From Chrysophaeum taylorii (Eukaryota > Sar > Pelagophyceae > Pelagomonadales > Pelagomonadaceae), in the NCBI GenBank assembly GCA_029834535.1, contig JAQMWT010000671.1, positions 124,001 to 188,000 on the forward strand: a DNA stretch of 64,000 nt, given 5' to 3'. Of the stretch, positions 28,791 to 37,241 are shown in pieces. The notes under the pieces were generated by a model, which had not been told where the DNA came from, searched no databases, and saw nothing but the letters and a program-made list of their open reading frames with translations. Both the position numbers and the translations under genes were made by a program. Numbering within the stretch: the stretch's first letter is position 1; every line of letters starts with the position of its first letter.

Positions 28791-31000
28791 TCACAACTCG
28801 CGGGAGTTGGTTTTGATCTGTTCGTAGACGTACTCGAGGTGCGCGGTGAGGAATTCGACGTTTTCCTTGGAACCGGTGGCCTGGTCGATCATCGGGTGGT
28901 CCTTGCACGAGGCGAAGGACTTGGGTTGGAGGTCGCCCATGCCCACGACTTACACGTTCACCTCGAGGACGTTGGACCGCGCAGCGTCGCTCGGGAGCTG
29001 CTTGAGAGTCGCCTCTCGAGAGCTGGATCCCCCAGAAGAGGCATGCTCGTCGACGACAGGGTCGACTTTCGTGGCCTCCTCCGAGGCCGTGGAGTACTCG
29101 TTCACACGGCGCTCGAGGGTCTTCTCCTCGGCGATGGTGCTCCATCAACGCCTCCCGGCGCGCGGCAGCTCGCGCTCCGAGGCTCTGCCGATCACACCTC
29201 CAACAGCTTACTACTTAAACGTCGTCGCCGAGAGCGGCGAGGCGTCCTCCACCAACTCGATCTGGCATTCATCGTTCGAACCTCGTCGGCGACACGTCGC
29301 TGGCGCTAGGTCGCAAAACTCGAAGAAGATGATACGGTCCCGTTGGCACGAGACGACGCCGGACTCGCAGCTTTCGACGCTCGCGTTAAAGAAGGCGGCG
29401 TTGTAATACTTCAAGGTGCCAAACTCGAGTTCCACCGCGCCATCGAAGGCCGTCTGGAGCTCCGACGTCTGGTTGACCACCGCGAGGTCGCCGTCGCCAA
29501 AGAAGCGCGTAGACACCCGTAAACGTGCGGCGCGTGCCCCAGGCCCGGAGCGCGTCGAGCAAGGTCTTGGTCTCTGGATCATTGTCGTCAGTCGGAGAGC
29601 AGAGTCGCGCCTGAACAGCCGCGACGTCGTCGTGGATCGTGGACTGGCCGTCGACGATCAACATCGCCGACCCGGCCCGCATATCGAGAGGAACTCATCG
29701 CGTGGGGAGATCTCGGTATCGGAGGCCTCGTCCTCGGAGGTCGCGACGAGTTGTGGATTATCCTGGCAGGCTCCGAAGAAGAAGGCGGCTCGCGTTCGGT
29801 CGCAGCGTCGGCTCCGTTGCACTCCTGGTGAACTTGACGGACGAGCTGTAGCGCTCGATTCAGGTCGCCAAACCGATCTGCGATCGCCTCGCCCTCGCCA
29901 GCCGCGCTCTGTTCGGAGATCTCGTACGCGCTGAGCGTCCAGTTCCCCATCTCGCCGCCTTATTCTCCGAAAACCTGGGTGGTCGCGATCTCTTTGTAGT
30001 CGAGCGGCAACGCGTCCGTCGGAGCATCGACGACGTTATCGAACGCCAGCGCGAGGGCGACGGCGGTCTCGCGAAGGACGCCCATCTCGGAACCCCCTGA
30101 AGCGTTCTTCGGACGGGAGCTCCGCGTCGCTCCGAGGCGGCGACCGGCACGCTGGTTGACTATGGCGTATTTGTCCTTGAGTTGTCGAATAGCCCGATTT
30201 CTTCTGGCGGTTCCTCTTCCTCTCATCAGCCGCCGCCGATGCAGCCTGTCTTTCCGCCTCCTTCGACTGAGCCTTGGTCGAGCTCGTCGATTGCTGCACC
30301 TTCGCAGCATCGCGGTCGCGCTGCTTCTCCCTCCCTCGCGGGAAACTTGGCGCTCGTTCCTGACACAGAGTCGCTCCTACCGACGTGCAGCATCCCGAAC
30401 CTTGTACATCCGCTCTGCCTCCTCGAGACGCACCACCTTGGCCTCAGCCAACTCCGCTCGGTATCGAGAGCCTCGGCGTGGTACAGGTTTCACACTCGCT
30501 CGGCTGCGGCAGCGCGCCCTTCTTGCACCACATTGGCCGTCTTGAGTTGCTGGATCTGGTTGTTTCTCAGCGCAAGCGCGAGCGCTCGCTTTTTTAGCTT
30601 TGTGATGGCGACCGTGGTTGTGAGGACTCTCTTCGAGCACGCGAACGAATCGGCTGGAGGGGCTAGCGGCTCGTCGCTCGGATCGTCGGACGCGGGACGC
30701 GATTCTCCGCGTCGCCCGCCACGATGCCCTTGAGCTCGACGGTGACGGTCTGAGTGATCGCCTCGTTGCGAAAAGTAGTCTCGGTGCCCGCGGCGCGTGC
30801 TCTCGACAGTCCCCAGCACCTTCTTGGACAATTCTCCCCGCCGAGAAGTCCTGAACGACCTCGACCGAGTCGCAGGACGAATCGACGTAGTCTTCGAGTG
30901 CCGCGTAGGAGCGTCCAAGATCCGACAGATGATTGCTCGTAATCTCGATTATTCTCCAGCGCCAGAAGATCCCTTTGACAACGGTCCGTCGAGCAGACAA
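28791..31000 (-). pseudogene. Frameshifted coiled-coil protein gene, unknown family
   Basis: Protein-like sequence jumps between the three minus frames at intervals too short for introns. In order: HLSDLGRSYAALEDYV and EVVQDFSAG (about 30930-30840), GELSKKVLGTVES, TETTFRNEAITQTVTVELKG (about 30780-30720), SKRVLTTTVAITKLKKRAL (about 30630-30580), a charged helix RAELAEAKVVRLEEAERM (about 30430), KEAERQAASAAADERKRN (about 30250-30200), LPLDYKEIATTQVFGE (about 30000), ISEQSAAGEGEAIADRFG (about 29910), LIVDGQSTIHDDVAAVQ (about 29650), VELEFGTLKYYNAAFFNAS (about 29420) and a C terminus KENVEFLTAHLEYVYEQIK ending at a TGA at 28791-28793. The central part is Glu/Lys/Arg/Ala-rich, as in coiled coils. 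Either a pseudogene with many indels or a poorly assembled real gene; no family recognised. Confidence 0.55.
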
Positions 31001-31054
31001 AAAAGCGGATCGGCAAGTCGCCCGACATGCACAACAAGATCCGTTCGAGATCCA

Positions 31055-31100
31055 GAGGCGCCCCCCGTTTATTTTATTTTATTTTATTTTATTTATTGAC
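31055..31100. repeat. (attt)n-rich tract
   Basis: Run of ttattttattttattttattt between the pseudogene and the small hypothetical gene, an AT island in GC-rich DNA. Confidence 0.8.
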
Positions 31101-31430
31101 CGAAAGCGTCTTCACGCAGCATGTGCACTTGCCATCAACCAAATCGTCGCGCCGTTCGCGCCTCTACCGGCAGGCTTCTTCGGCCGTTGGGCTTTCGCCG
31201 CCGCCGCCGCCGCCGACTCTGCCCGGTCGGATGGGTCCGTGTGGGTGGGTGCGAAACCGCCTCCGGCCACGCTTCGACAGCCTCTGTGCGTCGTTCTGCG
31301 GCGGAGAATAATAATATCGGGTGGTGCGATTTTGTTTCTCGAGGGAGATTTTGTGTTGTCGCGCAACTGGAGGGTAGGGTCTCCTACAGTCGTTTTAAGA
31401 ATTCTTGTCCTCCTTCCATTTAGGGTAAGG

Positions 31431-31766
31431 ATGATATCGAGCCTTCAAGGCGAGATCGAGGGCGTCGCCGTGAGCTGCACCCTCTTCGCCGACAGCGCCG
31501 TTGTGGGGGTGTCTGAGTTTGAGGGCGTCGGAAGCGTCGTTGTCGCGAGCCCCTCTCTCGATGGACCTGCGATCTCGGTGAAGGTGGGGGCGCGCGAGGA
31601 CGAGCCGTGGACACTCGTCGCCGCGCGGCAGATCTACGCCGCGTGCGGGCGGCAGAGGCTCGTGCTGACGATCGCCGTGAGGCGCCTCGACAAGGAGCTG
31701 ATCGGCAAAGTGGTCGAGTTTGTCCTCAGAGGGCGATCTGCCGATACGTCTTCCTGCGGCCCGTAG
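31431..31766 (+). CDS. Small hypothetical protein
   Basis: A 111-residue frame from an ATG, rich in Val/Ile/Ala with three cysteines and beta-strand-like composition. EPWTLVAARQIYAAC weakly resembles ESWTVIAALNVTSCS of the secreted protein at 8220-8609, but there is no signal peptide at this start. Its last 41 bases overlap the 3' end of the convergent PC-esterase gene, so the C terminus or the gene itself is doubtful. Confidence 0.35.
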   Translation: MISSLQGEIEGVAVSCTLFADSAVVGVSEFEGVGSVVVASPSLDGPAISVKVGAREDEPWTLVAARQIYAACGRQRLVLTIAVRRLDKELIGKVVEFVLRGRSADTSSCGP

Positions 31767-33405
31767 AGAGGGACGGGAGGTCTCGGGGTCTCGCGCAGAG
31801 GACGTTGAGGAGGAGCGTTGCTGCCGTTGTCGCAACCGTCTGGCCGTAGTGGACACCGTCTAAGGTAGCGTCGAATCTCGCCTTGGTGAGGTTGCCGAGG
31901 TCGAGGACGGAAGTGTTGGCCATCTTGCGGAGCCATCGGGGCTTGTCGTTGCGGGCGAGAGCGCGCAGGAGGTTGCGTATGTGGGGGGCAAAGGTCTGGC
32001 CCTTGAAGGTAGTCATGCCGGGGTTGCGGCTCGCAAGGACGGCGGAGGGCGTGACGAGGACGAGGTCGGTGATCTTGCGGGGCGCGAAAACGGCGCCCAC
32101 GGCCGCGAGGCCGCGAGGGAGGAGGTCGGCGAAGGCGCCGCCACACGCGGCGTGGAGAAGGTGCTCCGCGCCCAAGTTGGCGACGACCACGAGGCGGGTG
32201 GTCGGGTGCTTGTCGGGGAAGGAAGCCCACGCCTTGCGGAGGACCGCGGTCATCTTGGAGAGCTCGCCGGCGAACCACATCTGGGCGTAGGCGAGTCTCG
32301 CGCGGTGGGGTCGGATCGCGACGTCGAAGAGGATCTGGTGGCTCGCCCCGTTCTTGGTCATCAGGGTCGCTTTGAGTTTGGCATCGTCGAGGTCGCCGCC
32401 CATCAGGCGGCCGAGGTTGGCGAAGAGTCCGCGCATCAGGGAGTCGCCCACGAAGGCGACGAAGGTCGGCGCCTCGAGAGAAAGGCATGCGCGGGCTTCG
32501 GAAGAGCGGAAGAAGTGGTAGGCGCAATCGGGTCTCGAGAAGAGCCACGGAAACATCTTGGGATCGTCGCGGTGGACCGACTGCTCTATGAGGACCATCG
32601 GGTCCCCCGTGTAATAAGCTCTATGATCCTCGGCGGTGGTGGCGGCGGCGGCTCCCAAAAAGTTGCGCCAGGTCCCTGCGGCCGTCTCGCCGTCGCGACA
32701 CTGCGGCGGCGGGTCTTTTCGGCGGCGGCGGCGGAGGAGATGGCCGTCGTCGCCGTCGACGACGACGACCGAGGTGGGCGCGAGCGGGAGGCGAGAGACC
32801 TTGTCGCAGGTGGGGTCCAATCTCGGCGACGCGCACGAGGCGGCGCATCTCGGTTCGGACGGGCCTAAGTAGAGCGCGTCGCCGCGGCAGCGGTCGTTCA
32901 AAAAGTGGAGACGCGCGTCGATCGTGTAGTTGCCGGGGGCCGGGGGTGTCCAGGCGACGGCGCCGCCGCCGACTCGGAGGTCGGTCTCCGCGAAGAATGC
33001 GTCGCGGACGTTGGGGGATCGCAAAGTGACGAAGGTCGTCAGCGTATTCTCGTCTCGACCGCACGGTCTTACGGAGAATAGAGTGCCGCGTTGCCCGGCG
33101 CGCATGATGAGCCCTCCATTTTTTTCCGGAGGCACGGCGACGACCTCGAGGCCCTTGTCGCGCTTCAAGAGACGCCAGCCGCGGCATTTTCCAGGGGGGT
33201 TGAATGGTTTCGAGGCATTTGCCAGCCGCACCTTGCCCTCCCTTGCCACTTGGATCGACTCGTAGGCCCCGCACAGCACCGTGAGGTTGGTCTCGCCATT
33301 GCGCAGCCACGCATCGGGGGGCCTCCTCATTTTCTTCTTCCTAGGAGCGGCGGGCAGCGCCTCGAGCAGCCACCACGCTACGAGTTGTAGGAAAACACAA
33401 AACAT
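31726..33405 (-). CDS. PC-esterase / SGNH-type acyltransferase, secretory pathway
   Basis: The first ATG gives 559 residues. An N-terminal hydrophobic MFCVFLQLVAWWLLEALP is a signal peptide or signal anchor. Residues about 25-225 are Cys-containing and beta-rich. The SGNH block I is FVAFVGDSLMRGLF (about residue 310), and the C-terminal catalytic pair is in FDATLDGVHYGQTV (Asp-x-x-His), followed by LLLNVLC, as in PC-esterase/TBL-type proteins that acetylate or de-acetylate polysaccharides in the Golgi. It is intronless. Its ATG is only 46 bp from the divergent EF-hand gene, so the two share a very small promoter region. The fold is well supported; substrate unknown. Confidence 0.75.
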   Translation of the reverse strand: MFCVFLQLVAWWLLEALPAAPRKKKMRRPPDAWLRNGETNLTVLCGAYESIQVAREGKVRLANASKPFNPPGKCRGWRLLKRDKGLEVVAVPPEKNGGLIMRAGQRGTLFSVRPCGRDENTLTTFVTLRSPNVRDAFFAETDLRVGGGAVAWTPPAPGNYTIDARLHFLNDRCRGDALYLGPSEPRCAASCASPRLDPTCDKVSRLPLAPTSVVVVDGDDGHLLRRRRRKDPPPQCRDGETAAGTWRNFLGAAAATTAEDHRAYYTGDPMVLIEQSVHRDDPKMFPWLFSRPDCAYHFFRSSEARACLSLEAPTFVAFVGDSLMRGLFANLGRLMGGDLDDAKLKATLMTKNGASHQILFDVAIRPHRARLAYAQMWFAGELSKMTAVLRKAWASFPDKHPTTRLVVVANLGAEHLLHAACGGAFADLLPRGLAAVGAVFAPRKITDLVLVTPSAVLASRNPGMTTFKGQTFAPHIRNLLRALARNDKPRWLRKMANTSVLDLGNLTKARFDATLDGVHYGQTVATTAATLLLNVLCARPRDLPSLSTGRRKTYRQIAL

Positions 33406-33451
33406 AACCGTTTCCACAACGGACGCACGGTAGGGAGGTTCCTAAAAAGCA
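33406..33451. promoter_or_regulatory. 46-bp bidirectional intergenic region
   Basis: The minus-strand PC-esterase gene and the plus-strand EF-hand gene start 46 bp apart. Any core promoter and both 5' leaders must overlap here or within the coding regions. No TATA box was seen. Confidence 0.5.
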
Positions 33452-34303
33452 ATGGGGTGCGGCGGAAGTAGATGTACCAACGCCGTCATTGGCGGCGGCG
33501 GAAACGGCGGCGAAAGCCATCGGAAGAGCAAGGAGGCAAGAGATCTCCGGGAGCGCATCGTGCAGATGCTGAAGATAAAGAAGTCCGAGCTTTCGAAGCA
33601 GGAGCAAAAGGTGACGTTCTGGCAGATACTGATGAAGGCAAAGAGTTTGAACAAAACGTACAAGCGAATAACCACCGTGTACAAGTCGCTCGATGCCAAT
33701 GGGGACGGCCACCTCGACGACGCGGAGCTCCAGCAGATGGTGAACGAGCTTGGTATTTCCGAAGAAGTGACGGCGACTGATCTCAAGAATATTATCGAAT
33801 TGTGCGACATCGACGGCGACAGGACGATCAGCCTCAAAGAATTTATTGTTGCCTTGACCATCCTCTACCTCCTCAAGGCTGTTCCCAGCATCATGACCCA
33901 GACCTCGCCCTACAAGAAGGTGGCGAAACCGTCGAGAGACCAGCTCGACGCGGTTCGAGACGCGCAGCGCGACGACGGCACGGCCAGCCCCTCTCCGACC
34001 GCCGCGGGGGGAAAACAGCAAGTTTTTTTGGGATGCTCGAACGACATCAACTACCTCGTCCACTGGGTCGTGGCGGCTTACCTAATTTTCGACGTCGACT
34101 GCACCGGCCACATAGACAAGGCGACGGTTCAGAAGATGCAACGACAAAACGAGAAAGAAAACGGCTCGGACCTCTTCCTCTCCGAAGACCGATGGGGCGA
34201 GATAGACTGGGATAAAAACGGCCAAGTTGACTTCGAGGAGTTCGTCTTCGCCTTTTCCGAGTGGATCAAAGACTTCAGCCACGACGCCACCGACGACGCC
34301 TAG
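33452..34303 (+). CDS. EF-hand calcium sensor, probably myristoylated and palmitoylated
   Basis: This 283-residue protein starts MGCGGSRC: Gly2 with Ser6 fits N-myristoylation, and Cys3 and Cys8 could be palmitoylated, so it is probably membrane-bound. Four EF-hand loops are readable: DANGDGHLDDAE, DIDGDRTISLKE, a weaker DVDCTGHIDKAT and DWDKNGQVDFEE. Loops 1 and 2 form one lobe (residues about 75-145); a 60-residue linker with low-complexity Ser/Pro leads to the second lobe. No kinase or other catalytic domain is attached, so it is a sensor or adaptor. It is transcribed divergently from the PC-esterase gene. Confidence 0.85.
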   Translation: MGCGGSRCTNAVIGGGGNGGESHRKSKEARDLRERIVQMLKIKKSELSKQEQKVTFWQILMKAKSLNKTYKRITTVYKSLDANGDGHLDDAELQQMVNELGISEEVTATDLKNIIELCDIDGDRTISLKEFIVALTILYLLKAVPSIMTQTSPYKKVAKPSRDQLDAVRDAQRDDGTASPSPTAAGGKQQVFLGCSNDINYLVHWVVAAYLIFDVDCTGHIDKATVQKMQRQNEKENGSDLFLSEDRWGEIDWDKNGQVDFEEFVFAFSEWIKDFSHDATDDA

Positions 34304-34637
34304 CGCGACCTCCGCGACCCCGAGGAGACCCCTCCGTGTTGTGGTATGTGTGTTGAAGAAGCTATATATCTTCCTTTCTTTTCTTTCTTTCCGTTGTTCT
34401 CTCTCTCTCTCTCTCTCTCTCTCTCCACTTGGCGCCGCGCGGCGGGCCCACCACCGCCGCCTTTCCTTTTTGGTTGGATTCAATCTCTCGTCCTTCGGGC
34501 CCCCCCTTCAGGCGCCGCTACTACCGATCATCGTCCCGCCCTCCTAAATAATAAAAAAAAAAGATGTCGTCGTTGTTGTCGTGGTCGTCGTCTATCCGTT
34601 GTTGGTGCAGAAAGATCGCAACGGATCATCCCCATCC
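34304..34637. other. Short intergenic region with (CT)n
   Basis: Holds (tc)n at about 34400-34425 and pyrimidine-rich DNA upstream of the isochorismatase-GS start. No gene is visible. Confidence 0.6.
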
Positions 34638-36611
34638 ATGAACGCCGCCTCGTTCTCGCCGCGGACCGAGGCCCGGGAGACGGGCCTTTTGGCAGCGGAG
34701 ACGACCGCCGTATTGGTCGTGGACGTGCAGAACTACTGCTGCCACCGCGAGGGCGCCGATTGGAAGGATCGCAAAACCGAATTTTACTGGCGCGCGGTGT
34801 CGCGGTCTGTCGAGCGCATCTCCGCCCTCATCCACAAGGCCCGCAAGGTTGGGGTCGAGGTCATGTACACCGTGATCGAGTCTCTGACGCTCGACGGGCG
34901 CGACCGGTCCCTCGACTACAAGATCTCGGGGTTCAACGTGCCGCGGGGGTCGTGGGCGGGTCGCGTCGTCTCTTCGATCGCGCCCGCGGGCGACGAGATC
35001 GTCTTCCCCAAGACTTCGTGCGACGTGTTCGTGGCCACCAACATCGACTTCGTGCTCCGGAACCTCGGGACCAAGCAGCTCGTGATCTGCGGCGGGCTCA
35101 CGGACCAGTGCGTCGAGTCGGCCACGCGACACGCCTGCGACAGGGGCTACCTCGTGACGCTCGCGACCGACGCGTGCTACGCAGAAACGCAGGATCGCCA
35201 GGACGCGGCGCTCCGGGGGCTCGGGGGCTTTTGCCGCCAGCGCGAGGTAAGCGCCCTCGTAGAGGAGCTCGACGCCTTTCCCGAGGTGGTAGCAGCAGCA
35301 GCAGCAGCATCGCCGAGCGGAGGAATAGTTCCGGGCGGGCGGCGCTACGTCCGGTTCGAGCTCGCCGACCTCAACTGCAAGAGCCTGTCGAAGGTAGTCC
35401 CCGACCGGAACAAGGAGAAGGCGGTCTACATGTATAGCGGCGTGTTGGCCATGGGCGCCAACTCGGAGGTGCTGTGCTTCCCGCCCGAAATCGCCGCGGC
35501 CGGGTGTCCGAACTTTTTGCTCGACCCAAAGTGGGAGACGGCGACGCCGCTCCCGTGGGCGCCCGAGGTCGTCCGCGTCATCTGCGAGATGGACCAGTGT
35601 CCGGCTGTCCCGAGGACAATCTGCCGGCGCCTCGCCGAACGCCTGAAACGGACCCACGGCCTGGAGGTCCTCGCCGCGTGCGAGTACGAGTTCACCGTCG
35701 CGTTCGAGAAGGACGGCTCGTGGGCTCCGGCGTTCGACGGCGTCGACATCTTCGCGACCCTCCAGCACGCCAAGGTCGCGGATCTCACGTACGAGATCGA
35801 GGATGCGATGCACCGCGTCGGGGTCGACATCCTTACGATCAACGCCGAGTACGGCCCGCAGCTCGAGATGACCTTTAAGCCCGCGTTCGGCGTCGAGAGC
35901 GGCGACCAGGCCGCGACCTTCAAGGAGGGCGTCAAGGAAATCTGCATGAAGAAGGGCCTCCGCGCGACCTTTATGACCAAGCCCTTCGGAGTCAAGGGCA
36001 TCGGCAACGGCGGCCACTGGAACCACTCGCTCTGGAAGGACGGCCGCAACGCGACGGGCGACGGACCGAGTAACGAACGTCTCTCGTCGATCGGAGAGGC
36101 GTGGGTCGCGGGCATCCTCAAGCACGCTCCCGCCCTCGAGGCGATCTGCGCGCCGACCCCGCCCTGCTACTGCCGCCACGGCAACTGGGCCCCGACGCAC
36201 GCCGACTGGGGCTACGACGATCGCATGGCCGCTGTTCGCGTCAAGCGCGAGAACCAGGACGACAATTTCTACGTCGAGCTCCGGATGCCCTCGGCGAGCT
36301 CGAACCCCTACCTCGTTATGGCTGCTACGATCGCCGCGGGCCTCGACGGCCTCGACTCCCAGGCGACCCTCCCGCCGGACCGCAAGGCGGCCAAGGACGC
36401 CACCACGCCACTTCCCACCAATCTTGAGGACGCCCTCCGCGCCCTCGAGCAGGACGCCTACATGCAACATGCCCTCGGGCCCGACTTTGTGCGCTGGTTC
36501 ACTCTCGTCAAGCGCGCCGAGATCGAGACGATTAACTCCAAGTACCGCGCCTCCGACACCGACGCCGACACCTCGCGAGCCTGGCAGCGCATGTACATGG
36601 AGTACATTTAA
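34638..36611 (+). CDS. Isochorismatase-like hydrolase fused to glutamine synthetase-like domain
   Basis: The first ATG in frame (MNAASFSPRT) gives 657 residues. Residues about 20-205 form a cysteine-hydrolase (isochorismatase-like) domain with the triad Asp (LVVDVQN), Lys (VFPKTSCD) and Cys (GGLTDQCVESATRHA), then GYLVTLATDACYA. After an Ala/Ser linker, residues about 225-657 match the glutamine synthetase / lengsin fold: EMDQCPAVPRTICR, a GS-core NAEYGPQLEMTFKP, the GNGGHWNHSLW signature and VELRMPSASSNPYLVMAA. Isochorismatase-family amidases release ammonia from amides, and GS-like domains ligate ammonia or amines to carboxylates, so coupled nitrogen transfer is an attractive inference. Intronless; EFG1 begins 19 bp after the stop. 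Confidence 0.82.
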   Translation: MNAASFSPRTEARETGLLAAETTAVLVVDVQNYCCHREGADWKDRKTEFYWRAVSRSVERISALIHKARKVGVEVMYTVIESLTLDGRDRSLDYKISGFNVPRGSWAGRVVSSIAPAGDEIVFPKTSCDVFVATNIDFVLRNLGTKQLVICGGLTDQCVESATRHACDRGYLVTLATDACYAETQDRQDAALRGLGGFCRQREVSALVEELDAFPEVVAAAAAASPSGGIVPGGRRYVRFELADLNCKSLSKVVPDRNKEKAVYMYSGVLAMGANSEVLCFPPEIAAAGCPNFLLDPKWETATPLPWAPEVVRVICEMDQCPAVPRTICRRLAERLKRTHGLEVLAACEYEFTVAFEKDGSWAPAFDGVDIFATLQHAKVADLTYEIEDAMHRVGVDILTINAEYGPQLEMTFKPAFGVESGDQAATFKEGVKEICMKKGLRATFMTKPFGVKGIGNGGHWNHSLWKDGRNATGDGPSNERLSSIGEAWVAGILKHAPALEAICAPTPPCYCRHGNWAPTHADWGYDDRMAAVRVKRENQDDNFYVELRMPSASSNPYLVMAATIAAGLDGLDSQATLPPDRKAAKDATTPLPTNLEDALRALEQDAYMQHALGPDFVRWFTLVKRAEIETINSKYRASDTDADTSRAWQRMYMEYI

Positions 36612-36630
36612 AACAACAAGTATTAATTAC

Positions 36631-37092
36631 ATGAAGAAGAAGAACTGGAAGAAGAAGAACAACAAGGCGCTCAAGGAGCGTCGGACGGAGCGGTCGCTGC
36701 CGCGGACGAAGAAGACGCTCAAAAACCGGATTCGCGACCTGCGTCGCCTCGCCGACCGGCGACCGGCGGAGAACCTCGAGAAGGAGATCGAGGCGCTCTC
36801 CGAGTCGTTGGAAGGCGCCTCTGCGAATCGGCGTCGCGTCGAGGTCGAGAGAAAGAACGCCAAGCGGTACCACAAAATAAAGTTCTTCGAGCGACAGAAG
36901 CTCCACCGCAAGCTGCGGCAAGTGCGAAGGAACCTCGCGGAGGCCGCGACGCCCGAGCTCCGAGGTATTGAAGCCAAGATCCTCGAGGACCTCGCCTACG
37001 TCGAGTACTATCCCAAGACGAAAAAGTACATCAGCCTCTTCGTGGAGGGCGACGACAAGACCAGGAGGCGCCGCGCGAAGATGCGCGAGATG

Positions 37093-37123
<31 letters not shown>

Positions 37124-37152
37124 CGTCATCCGAGAAGGAAAAAAAGGAATTG

Positions 37153-37194
<42 letters not shown>

Positions 37195-37212
37195 TTTTTC
37201 GTGGCGTGTTAA
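36631..37212 (+). CDS. EFG1-like rRNA-processing protein
   Basis: This 193-residue, very basic and helical protein starts at MKKKNWKKKNN. The EFG1 family pattern is visible: KTLKNRIRDLRRL, a long charged coil, then KRYHKIKFFERQKLHRKLRQ and, after a spacer, YVEYYPKTKKYISLF. Yeast EFG1 is a nucleolar factor for 18S rRNA maturation. The C terminus carries poly-Ala and a run of about 14 Asp encoded by a gac array, then FFVAC. It begins 19 bp after the stop of the preceding gene on the same strand and ends 29 bp from the stop of the convergent gene. The assignment rests on the KYHKIKFFERQK region. Confidence 0.75.
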
Positions 37213-37241
37213 TTAATTATCTTCTTAAGTAGGCGCCCTTC

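Noticed and set aside
34626-36470. 614-codon minus frame opposite the isochorismatase-GS gene
   Set aside because: Shadow frame of high-GC codons; the plus strand carries recognisable catalytic motifs throughout.
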